Assembly: GCF_017916475.1 (NCBI RefSeq)
Contig: NZ_JAFMTB010000001.1
Coordinates: 1,450,849 to 1,514,848 of the forward strand
Source: Patulibacter sp. SYSU D01012
GTDB taxonomy: Bacteria; Actinomycetota; Thermoleophilia; Solirubrobacterales; Solirubrobacteraceae
Direction of reading: 5' to 3'
DNA length: 64,000 nt
The position numbers and the translations under genes were made by a program. The notes beneath the pieces are model-generated. The model did no database searches and was not told the DNA's origin. It worked only from the letters and a program-made list of their open reading frames with translations. Shown one piece after another: positions 9,801-17,900 of this stretch. How positions within the stretch are numbered: the first letter of the stretch is position 1; each line of letters begins with the position of its first letter.

Positions 9801-9916
9801 CCGCCGCCGCGGTCGCGGGGCTGCGCGCCGGCGACGTCACCCCTCGTCCCGAGACGTCGGTCCACGGCGACCTCGGCGAGTGCGACCACCCCGCGATCGC
9901 GCGGCTCCTCCCGTGA
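6860..9916 (+). CDS. AddB-like subunit of a helicase-nuclease (PD-(D/E)XK family)
   Basis: A 1018-residue partner of the AddA-type gene that follows with a GTGA overlap. The N-terminal UvrD-like region has a degenerate P-loop, GPTNAAKA, so ATPase activity is doubtful. The C-terminal RecB/AddB nuclease domain shows VDYK with D890 and K892 and an upstream Asp in GRIDRLD. Two Cys (CPVCW) before the nuclease and one near the end (GECDH) may be remnants of the iron-sulfur cluster of AddB. Together the pair should resect double-strand breaks for RecA loading. An upstream ATG at 6824 is possible, but the conserved LQLVTGPTN begins at the GTG. Confidence 0.8.
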   Translation: MTLQLVTGPTNAAKAGVVLGLVREWSRAGAGGRAPILVVPTGPDADRYRRELLAVCGGAALGVQVGTFGRLLDAARRAAGVPARTLGPLARDRMLAVALRGVAAGRPLAGTAGRPGVRRRLAGLLEELAERGFTPAELTAALEALDAAEHGVDRQLVEDLGTVLGAVAARLDGLAAAADGPLPTPGAQALATRRALAADPARWGGRPVAFYGFDDLTFGQTALVRVLARVADVVVSLPYEDGRVATAARRPVVDELRAVAAESAGGAGSTGLLPLRPGDAVLDGAAVVAVDRHEVRLARPDAAGGRGRLERGLFEPPEGPAPPAAGDEDRPPLDDVVLVEGGSPRSEAEALVDELLRAAGELDLEWHDLAVAVREAAGPTGARLERELTARGVPVARPRELPARRTAVGAAVAALARLAVGTATPDDVVLVLRAGATRVGLDVVDRFAIELRREGITEARDAWRRAARHSPTLEGLDLLATVRLDHGTPTTPALAERLTGALPALEELLVTTTVPAPRDPERRALRRIGEHLRAVDALDEADPALVPTPEELADELAELPVPVGEPPGPGRLEIAAPGALRGRQVAVLALADLREQAFPAPDPVDPLVDRDARDVLARAGGVRLTVPVERLAAERTLFLELVARPTRRLLLSRAVAGPSGEAEPPAPFLADVLATLHPDRPRVVARGASRVRPAARRPVATPAPFGAALDDAGRETVRRVLLERDRFAVREVERLARCPVCWVVEHLARADDDEPTSVPQIHGTLVHAVLDRALAATVRDGEPYGAHDPEELVAAGRRALAELGPAAVAGLPTHRARVLLRRVDVGVAAVLRALPQRYDRATLRATEVVVDAPGDVPPVDLGDGALAIGRIDRLDRVDLPDGRTGLGVVDYKLGTGGAVACGRWPATGTLQAALYLAAATADGGAPPAYALYQPTSPVSGFDPGARPPAGVELRGVLNGRAGGPKTPEEVAAIVEDAHARAAAAVAGLRAGDVTPRPETSVHGDLGECDHPAIARLLP

Positions 9917-12900
9917 CCCTGCCCGACCACCCCGCGCTCTCCGCGTCCCCCGTCGACCGGTCGCTCCTCTACACCGAGGACGGCCGGCTGCGCCGCGGCC
10001 TGCCCGAGCCCGACGGCGGCGGGGCCGTGTTCTCCGCGCGGCAGGCCGCGGCGATCGCGCGGCAGGGAGAGACGCTGGTGTCGGCCGGGGCGGGCGCGGG
10101 CAAGACCAGCGTGCTCGTCGAGCGCTACCTGCGGCTGCTCGAGGCGGACGACGAGCTGTCGACCTCGTCCGTCCTCGCCATCACGTTCACCGACAAGGCG
10201 GCGGCCGAGATGCGGGAGCGCGTGCGGGCGCGGCTCCAGGCGCTCGTCGGCGGACGGATCGACCTGCCGGAGCGGTGGCGCCTGGAGGACGCGTGGATCG
10301 GCACCTTCCACGGCATCGCCCAGCGGCTCCTGCGGCGCTACGCGCTGGCCGCCGGCATCGATCCCGACGCCGAGGTGGCCGACGAGGGCCGCGCGACCGA
10401 GCTGCGGCACGCCGCCTTCGAGCGCGCGGTGACGGCGTGGCTGGACGACCCGCTCGCCGCGCGCGGCGGCACCCCGCCGCCGGCGGCCGACGACGCGCTG
10501 CCCGCCGACGGCCACGCCGCCCTGGAGCTGGCGGCCTCGTCCGGGCTCGAGGCGCTTCGCGACGACACCCTGGGGCTGCTCGCCCTGCGGCGCACCCAGG
10601 GCCGCGATCCGGCCACCGTCCGCGGGCCCGCGCTGCCGGCGCCGCCGCGGCCCGACGACGCCGCCCGCGCCGCGGCCCGGGCGCTGCGTGCCGCCGCGGC
10701 GCCCGCGGCGGAGGAGGCGCGGGAGACGCTCGCGGCGGGCAAGGCCACGGCCGCGGGCCAGCGCGCGCTCGACCTGGTCCACGACACCGTAGCCGACGTC
10801 GCCGTCCACACCGGCACCGACGACGATCCGGTGCTCCCCCCGCTCGCCGTCCTGGCGACGTGGGCGCTGCCGACGAAGCAGCCGAAGGTCGGGAAGGGCC
10901 CCGCGGTGGGCGCGCTGCGCGACGCGCTCGCGGCCGCCCGCGACGTGGCCCGTGCGCGGGAGCTGGCGCCGCGCGGCGAGCGCGAGCTGCGGCTGCGCGA
11001 GGCGCTGCTCGTCGCGACGGCCCGCGAGTACCGGCGGGCGAAGCACGCGCGTTCCGTCGTCGACTTCGACGACCTGCTCCTGGCCCTGCTGGGCCTGCTG
11101 CGGCGGCGACCCGACATCGCGGACCGCCTGCGACGCCGCTTCCGCCAGGTGCTCGTCGACGAGTACCAGGACACCAACCCGGTGCAGCTCGAGCTCGTGC
11201 AGCGGCTGTCGGACCCCGCCGCGCGGTTCCAGGTCGGGGACCGCCTGCAGGCGATCTACGGCTTTCGTCACGCGACCGTGCAGGGCTTCGACGACGCCGC
11301 CGCGAGCGCCAAGCGCGTGGGAGGCCGGCTGGCGCTCGACGAGACGTTCCGCTGCCCGTCCGACGTGCTCGTGCTCGCCAATCGCCTCGGCGCCCCGGCC
11401 CACGACGGGTATCAGCCGCTCGTCGGCGGCCACGACCGGCCGCCGGCCGACGCCCGCGCCGCCCCGGCGGTCGAGGTGCACGTGCTCGCTGACGGCGCCG
11501 AGCGCCCGGCCGCGGCGGGCGGCGAGGACCCGGCCGGGGGCGACGGCGACCCCGTCGCGGCGGGCGAGCCGGAGTACGTCGCCGCGCTCGTCGAGCAGCT
11601 CGTCCACGACGGCCGCCGCGCCGACGAGATCGCGATCCTCGTGCGCCGCACCGCCCCGGTGCCGGCCCTGGAGCGCGCGCTGCTCGAGCGCGGGATCGAC
11701 GCGGTCCCGGTCGTGGCGACGCCGCTGCTGCGCACCCTAGAGGCCCGCGAGCTCGAGGCCTGGCTGCGCGCGGTCGCCAACCCCTACGACGACGTCGCCC
11801 TGCTCGGGGCGCTGCGGCTGCCGACCGGCGGCGTCGACGCGGACGCGCTCGTCCCGCTCGCGGCCGAGCACGCCGCCGCCGTGGAGGCCGCCCGCGAGCG
11901 GCGCGAGCCGCGTCCCGCCCTGTGGGACACGCTGCGCACGCTCACCGGATCGGCCGCGCTCGCCCACGAGCCGACGGTCGCGATGACGGACGACGCGCGG
12001 GACGATCTGGAGCTGCAGACCGTCCTGCTCGTCCGCCACCGCGGCCTCGCGCGGCGGCTGGGCCCCGCGGCGCTGCTCGCGCAGGTCCGGGCGGACGACG
12101 GCTACCGGGCGTCCGTCCTGGCGCGCCCCGGCGGCGCGCGCCGCTGGGCGACCGTCGAGGCGGTCGTCGACTGGGTCGAGGAGCAGGAGGCCGCGGGCGA
12201 CGACCTGGCCGGCGTGCTGCGCCGCATGACGACGGACCGCGACGGCCCGGACGCGCCGGTGCTCACGGACGGCGAGGCCGTGCGGATCACGACGGTGCAT
12301 CGCTCGAAGGGCCTGGAGTGGCCCGTGGTCGTCCTGTGCGACCTCGGCGCCCGGATCAACGCCGACCGGCCGGGGCTGCTCGTCGATCCCGACCCGCACA
12401 GCGACCGGGTGGGCCTGCGCGTGGCCGCGGCGGGCGAGACGGTGCGTCTCTGGGACTACGACGCCCTCGCCGGCACGGCCGACCGCGCGCAGGCCCAGGA
12501 GGAGCGCCGGCTGATGCACGTCGCGGTCACCCGGGCCAAGGAGCGGCTGGTGCTCTGCGGCTCGTGGCCCGTCGCCTGCGAGGGATCCGGCGTGGACCGC
12601 ACGCCCACGGACCGCCTGGACGACGCGAAGGCCGTCGGGCTCGAGCCCGACGGCCACGACGCGGCGCCCCGCACGCCGACCCTGCGCTGGACGCTGCCGT
12701 CGCTGGCCCCGCCCGAGGCGTGGCCGCGCGTGGGCGAGGAGCGCACCGTCGAGATCACCGACCCGACGGGCGCGGTGCCCGGGACCGCCGCGCTGCGGCT
12801 GCTCGTCGTCGACCCCGCCGTCGCCGTCGCCCCGGCCGCGGGCGAGCCGACCGTGACGCGCGTCGCCCGCGACCCCGGGCCGCCCGCCGACGCCGGCGCG

Positions 12901-13710
12901 CCCGGGGGCGGGCCGCACCGGCCGGCCGCGCCGCCGGCCCTGCCGCTCCCGAGTCCGGTGAGCTACAGCGCGCTGGCGGCGCGGCTCGGGCTCGAGGTGG
13001 ACGCCGCCGACGCGGGGCGCGAGGCCCGGGCCGCCGCCGTCGAGGCCGAGGAGGAGGAGCCGGAGGGCGCGGTCCCGCCGCCCGCCCGCCCGTCGCTCTT
13101 CTCGACCGCGGCGCTCGACGGTCGCACCCGCGGCGTCGTCGTCCACGGGCTGCTCGAGGCGCGCCTGTGCGCCCCCGGTGCCGCGCCGCTGCCGCCCGCC
13201 ACCGCGGCCGACGTGCGCGCCGTCCTGGCCGAGGAGGCGCCCGAGCTGGGGGCGGTCGACGACCACGACGCCGCGGCCCTGATCGCCCTCGCGGCGCGGC
13301 TCGAGGCCACGCCGCTGGCCCGACGCGCGCGCACGACCGACCCCGCGCGCCGCCACGTCGAGCGGCCGTTCCTCTTCGACCCGGGCGCCGGGCGACCGCT
13401 CGTCCAGGGCGTCGTGGACCTGTGGCTCGAGGCCGCGGACGGGGCCGTCGCGATCGCGGACTGGAAGACGAACCGCCTGGCGGGGCGGAGCCCGCGAGGC
13501 GTCGTCGAGCACGACTACGCCCTGCAGCGGGACGTCTACGCCCTCGCCGCGCTCCTGGCGGGCGCGCCGACGGTCGAGGTGACGTTCGTCTTCGCCGAGG
13601 CGCCGGACGATCCGGTGAGCCGGGTCTTCGGCGCCGCGGACCGGGACGCGCTCCGGGCCCGGGTCGGCGCCGAGATCGACCGCGCCGCCGCCGTCGTGCC
13701 GCGGGACTAG
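9913..13710 (+). CDS. addA: AddA-like UvrD/Rep-family helicase-nuclease
   Basis: A 1265-residue superfamily 1 helicase with a C-terminal nuclease. Motif I is SAGAGAGKTS (K64); motif Ia TFTDKAA; motif II VDEYQD (D416, E417); motif V includes TVHRSKGLEW; motif VI is HVAVTRAKERL. The end carries a RecB-type nuclease with GVVDLW and ADWKTNRL (D1183, K1185). The GTG start overlaps the stop of the AddB-like gene by four bases, so the two are translationally coupled. The stop codon overlaps that of the convergent YihY gene. A linker near 940-1020 is Ala/Pro rich, longer than in many AddA proteins. Confidence 0.88.
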   Translation: MTLPDHPALSASPVDRSLLYTEDGRLRRGLPEPDGGGAVFSARQAAAIARQGETLVSAGAGAGKTSVLVERYLRLLEADDELSTSSVLAITFTDKAAAEMRERVRARLQALVGGRIDLPERWRLEDAWIGTFHGIAQRLLRRYALAAGIDPDAEVADEGRATELRHAAFERAVTAWLDDPLAARGGTPPPAADDALPADGHAALELAASSGLEALRDDTLGLLALRRTQGRDPATVRGPALPAPPRPDDAARAAARALRAAAAPAAEEARETLAAGKATAAGQRALDLVHDTVADVAVHTGTDDDPVLPPLAVLATWALPTKQPKVGKGPAVGALRDALAAARDVARARELAPRGERELRLREALLVATAREYRRAKHARSVVDFDDLLLALLGLLRRRPDIADRLRRRFRQVLVDEYQDTNPVQLELVQRLSDPAARFQVGDRLQAIYGFRHATVQGFDDAAASAKRVGGRLALDETFRCPSDVLVLANRLGAPAHDGYQPLVGGHDRPPADARAAPAVEVHVLADGAERPAAAGGEDPAGGDGDPVAAGEPEYVAALVEQLVHDGRRADEIAILVRRTAPVPALERALLERGIDAVPVVATPLLRTLEARELEAWLRAVANPYDDVALLGALRLPTGGVDADALVPLAAEHAAAVEAARERREPRPALWDTLRTLTGSAALAHEPTVAMTDDARDDLELQTVLLVRHRGLARRLGPAALLAQVRADDGYRASVLARPGGARRWATVEAVVDWVEEQEAAGDDLAGVLRRMTTDRDGPDAPVLTDGEAVRITTVHRSKGLEWPVVVLCDLGARINADRPGLLVDPDPHSDRVGLRVAAAGETVRLWDYDALAGTADRAQAQEERRLMHVAVTRAKERLVLCGSWPVACEGSGVDRTPTDRLDDAKAVGLEPDGHDAAPRTPTLRWTLPSLAPPEAWPRVGEERTVEITDPTGAVPGTAALRLLVVDPAVAVAPAAGEPTVTRVARDPGPPADAGAPGGGPHRPAAPPALPLPSPVSYSALAARLGLEVDAADAGREARAAAVEAEEEEPEGAVPPPARPSLFSTAALDGRTRGVVVHGLLEARLCAPGAAPLPPATAADVRAVLAEEAPELGAVDDHDAAALIALAARLEATPLARRARTTDPARRHVERPFLFDPGAGRPLVQGVVDLWLEAADGAVAIADWKTNRLAGRSPRGVVEHDYALQRDVYALAALLAGAPTVEVTFVFAEAPDDPVSRVFGAADRDALRARVGAEIDRAAAVVPRD

Positions 13711-13719
13711 GCCCCGCGG
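13699..13719. terminator. Candidate bidirectional hairpin at overlapping stop codons
   Basis: CCGCGGG (13699-13705) pairs with CCCGCGG (13713-13719) around a 7-base loop holding CTAG, which is the TAG stop of both the addA and the YihY gene. There is no T-run on either side. Confidence 0.4.
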
Positions 13720-14786
13720 TCGCCCGCGGCGCGCGGCTCGTCCGGCGCGGCGCGGCGCGGCGCGCGGGGCGCGGCGTCGGACGCCTCGGCGGGGTCCGTC
13801 GCGCCGTCCTCGTCGTCGTCCAGCACGGGCGGAACCCCGGCGCCCATCGCCGCCGGCGGGCCCTCGCCCCGCACCAGCCGGGTGCGCGCCACCTCGGCCT
13901 CGACCTCCGCGCCGAACAGGAACGCGGCGGCGGAGAGCCACAGCCAGAAGAGCAGGACGATCGCGCCGCCCAGCGCGCCGTACGCGCTGCCGAACCCGGC
14001 GATCCGGACGTAGAGCGCGAAGACGACCGTGGCCAGCAGCCACGCGATGAGGGCCGTGAGCGCGCCCGGGGCCAGCAGCCGCAGGCTGTTCTCGTGCAGG
14101 TCGGGCGCCCGGGCGTAGATGATCCCGATGCCCAGGAGCAGCGCCAGCAGCCCGATCGGGATGCGCAGGATCTGCCAGACGATCGGGGCGTCGCCCAGCC
14201 CGAGCCAGCCGAAGACGTCGTCGGCGACGCCGCCGCCCAGCACGAAGAGGAGCGCCGCGACGGCCATCAGGCCGATGACGAGCAGGGCGGTCAGGACGTC
14301 GGCGAGCTTGTGGCGGACGAAGCTGCGCGTCTCCGGCACGTGGTGGACGACGTTGAGCGCCCGCCCGGCCGCGGAGAACGCGCCGGACGCCCCGTTGATC
14401 GCCAGGACCACCGAGATCACGAGCGTGATGCTGGCGCCGCCCTTCGCCTGGTCGAGGGCGGTCTGGACGAGCCCGCGGACCGCGTCGGCGCTCTGGCTGG
14501 CGGTCGAGCTGGACGTCCGGTCGCTGACGACGTCGGCGAACTGGTCCGCGATCGTCGACGGCAGGGAGCTGGCCCCGAGGAGCGTCAGCAGCGCGGCGGC
14601 GACGAGCAGGACCGGGACCAGCGCCCGGATCGAGTTGTAGGCCAGGGTGCCGGCCCAGTCCTGCATGCCCTGGGCCTGGAACTGCCGGAAGGCGCGGATC
14701 GCGATGCCCCGCCAGGACCCGGGCGGCAGCGCCTCGTCCCGCAGCGGGCGGAGTCGGGGTGGGCGTCGTTCCTCCGGCGCGGCCAT
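13707..14786 (-). CDS. YihY/BrkB family inner-membrane protein
   Basis: A 359-residue polytopic protein with about six hydrophobic segments between residues 50 and 300 and the family signature LAYNSIRALVPVLL near residue 45. Other typical stretches are VLAINGASGAFSAA and ALGGAIVLLFWLWLSAAAFLFGAE. The C-terminal 50 residues are acidic, Ala/Pro rich and probably disordered in the cytoplasm. Members are often misnamed ribonuclease BN; the real function (export or lipid-related) is unsettled. The ATG at 14786 begins a short basic cytoplasmic tail. It reads away from gltB. Confidence 0.88.
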   Translation of the reverse strand: MAAPEERRPPRLRPLRDEALPPGSWRGIAIRAFRQFQAQGMQDWAGTLAYNSIRALVPVLLVAAALLTLLGASSLPSTIADQFADVVSDRTSSSTASQSADAVRGLVQTALDQAKGGASITLVISVVLAINGASGAFSAAGRALNVVHHVPETRSFVRHKLADVLTALLVIGLMAVAALLFVLGGGVADDVFGWLGLGDAPIVWQILRIPIGLLALLLGIGIIYARAPDLHENSLRLLAPGALTALIAWLLATVVFALYVRIAGFGSAYGALGGAIVLLFWLWLSAAAFLFGAEVEAEVARTRLVRGEGPPAAMGAGVPPVLDDDEDGATDPAEASDAAPRAPRRAAPDEPRAAGDRGA

Positions 14787-14881
14787 GCCCGGATCATGTA
14801 CCCCGGGGCGGCGGCGCCAACCGTCCCGAGCCCGTGCGTTTTCCCCGTTCGCACGGGCTGCATGCGGCGAGTCGTAGGGAT

Positions 14882-14924
14882 CCGGGGTGCACCGGTGTAG
14901 AATTCCCGGTCCCCCGGGGTGCAC
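14882..14924. promoter_or_regulatory. Direct repeats around a candidate gltB promoter
   Basis: The 11-base CCGGGGTGCAC occurs at 14882-14892 and 14914-14924, exactly 32 bases apart (three helix turns), each copy containing the palindrome GTGCAC. Between them lies TAGAAT (14898-14903), a good -10 match, 73 bases before the gltB ATG. This looks like a two-site operator for gltBD, but the regulator is unknown. Confidence 0.4.
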
Positions 14925-14975
14925 TGTGGCGTGCCCGGGAGCGCCTCGCGAACCCTTCGCGGCGCGCCCTAGCCT

Positions 14976-17900
14976 ATGACTCGATTTTCCCGCCTGCCCG
15001 AGGCCGCCGGCCTCTACGACCCACGGAACGAGCACGACGCGTGCGGCGTAGCCATGGTCGCCCGGCTCGACAACGAGCCGACGCACGAGACGATCGTCCG
15101 CGCCCTCACGGCCCTTGAGAACCTGGACCATCGTGGGGCCGCCGGAGCGGACGCCCGTACGGGCGACGGCGCCGGCATCCTGACCCAGATCCCGCACGCG
15201 TTCTTCCGCGCGGTCGTCGACTTCGAGCTGCCGGAGCCCGGTCGCTACGCGGTCGGCATGTGCTTCCTCCCGCAGGACGAGGCGCAGCGGCAGAAGGTCG
15301 AGGACATGATCGAGCGCAACGTGCGCGTCGAGGGGCAGCGCGTCCTCGGCTGGCGCGACGTGCCCGTCCGCGAGGGCGAGATCGGCGTCACGGCGAACGA
15401 GGTCCGCCCGTACTTCCGGCAGATCTTCATCGAGGCGGGTCCGGGCTTCGACCACGACCAGGACGCGTTCGAGCGCAAGCTCTACGTCATCCGCCGCACC
15501 TGCGAGCTGGCGACGCCGGAGTTCTACGCGTCGACGTTCTCGTCGCGCACCATCGTCTACAAGGGCATGCTGCTCTCGGCGCAGGTGCCGGCGTTCTTCC
15601 CGGACCTGCAGGACGAGCGCTACACGTCGGCGATCGCGCTGGTGCACTCGCGCTTCTCGACGAACACGTTCCCGAGCTGGGACCGCGCGCACCCCAACCG
15701 CGTCATCGCCCACAACGGCGAGATCAACACGCTCCGGGGCAACATCAACTGGATGCGGGCGCGCGAGTCGCAGCTCGCCTCCGAGCTGTTCGGCGCCGAC
15801 ATCGGCAAGATCAAGCCGGTCGTCCGCCCCGGCGGCTCGGACTCGGCGACGTTCGACAACGTCCTCGAGCTGCTCATGCTCGCGGGCCGGTCGCTCCCGC
15901 ACGCGGCGATGATGATGATCCCGGAGGCCTTCGAGGGCCGGGACGACCTGTCGCCCGAGCTCGCCGGCTTCTACGCCTACCACTCCATCCTCATGGAGCC
16001 GTGGGACGGCCCCGCCGCCGTGCTCTTCACGGACGGCCGCACCGTCGGCGCGACGCTCGACCGCAACGGCCTGCGTCCCGGCCGCTGGGTCGAGACGAAG
16101 GACGGCTGGATCGTCCTGGGCTCCGAGACGGGCATGCTCGACATCGACCCGGCGAACGTCGAGCGGCTCGGCCGCCTGGCGCCGGGCAAGCTGTTCCTGG
16201 TCGACCTGGAGCAGGGCCGGATCGTCGAGGACGACGAGGTCAAGCGCCAGGTCGCCACCCAGCGCCCGTACGAGGCCTGGTACCGCGACCAGATCGTCCA
16301 CTTCTCCGACCTGGAGAAGCGCACGGCGGTCCACGAGACCGGCGAGCACCTGCGCCAGCTCCAGCAGGCCTTCGGGTACACGCAGGAGGACCAGAAGGTC
16401 CTGCTCGCGCCGATGGCCTCGGGCGCCGCGGAGCCGATCGGCTCGATGGGCAACGACGCCGCGCTCGCGGTCCTGTCGGACAAGCGCCCGCCGCTGTTCA
16501 GCTACTTCAAGCAGCTCTTCGCGCAGGTCACGAACCCGCCGATCGACCCGATCCGCGAGGACATCGTGATGTCGCTCTCCACGTCGATCGGCGGGCAGAA
16601 GAACCTGCTCGACGAGACGCCGCAGCACGCGCACAACCTCGTCCTGCAGCAGCCGATCCTGCGCAACGACGAGCTCGAGACGCTGCGCCAGGTCGACCAG
16701 GGGATCTTCCGGTCCCACACGATCGACATCACGTGGCCGGTCGCGGAGGGCCCCGCCGGCCTCATGCGCCGCATGGCCAACGCGTGCGACGAGGCGTACG
16801 ACGCGATCCGCGCCGGCCGCAACGTGCTGATCCTCTCCGACCGGGCCGCCGACGCCCGCCGAGTGGCGATCCCGTCGCTGCTCGCGGTCGCCGCGGTGCA
16901 CCACCACCTCGTCCGCGAGGGCGTCCGCCTGGAGGCCGGCCTCGTGCTCGAGTCGGCCGAGCCGCGCGAGGTGCACCACTTCGCGACGCTCCTGGGCTAC
17001 GGGGCGGCCGCGATCAACCCGTACCTGATGTTCGACACGGTCGACCAGCTCGTCGCGCAGGGCCGCGTGCCCGACGTGACGGACGCCGAGACCGCTCAGA
17101 AGAACGTCGTGAAGGCCATCGGCAAGGGCCTGCTCAAGACGATCTCGAAGATGGGCATCTCGACCGTCGCGTCGTACTCGGGCGCGCAGATCTTCGAGGC
17201 CGTCGGCCTGGCCCCCGACCTCGTCGACCGCTACTTCACCGGCACGGCGTCCCGCATCGGCGGCGTCGACGTCGAGGTCGTCGCGCAGGAGGCCCTCGAC
17301 CGCCACGCCCGCGCGTGGATCGTGGACGCCGACAAGGACCCGACCGAGGTCGGGGCGCGCGTCGAGCCGTCCCTGCCGGTCGGCGGCCTCTACGCGTGGC
17401 GCCGCGACGGCGAGCACCACATGTGGAACCCGACGACGATCTCGCTGCTGCAGCACGCCGTCCGCACGGGCGACCGCACGCGGCCCGACGACGACGCGCG
17501 GGCGAAGTTCCGCGAGTTCTCGGCGGCGTCGAACAACGACGCCACGCGCAAGGCCACCCTGCGCGGCCTGATGGCCTTCGACACGGACGCGGTCGAGCCG
17601 GTGCCGCTCGAGGAGGTCGAGCCGGCGAGCGAGATCGTCAAGCGCTTCGTGACCGGCGCGATGTCGCTCGGCTCGATCTCGACCGAGGCGCACGAGACGC
17701 TCGCCATCGCGATGAACCGCCTCGGCGGCAAGTCGAACACCGGCGAGGGCGGCGAGGACCCGCGGCGCTTCACCCCCGACGCGAACGGCGACCGCCGCCG
17801 CTCGGCGATCAAGCAGGTCGCGTCCGGCCGCTTCGGCGTGACGGCGCACTACCTGGCCAACGCCGACCAGCTGCAGATCAAGATGGCGCAGGGCGCGAAG

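Noticed and set aside
6931-9912. N-terminal extension of the AddA frame back through addB
   Set aside because: The upstream 990 codons are a shadow of addB in another frame. The helicase begins at the GTG that overlaps the addB stop.
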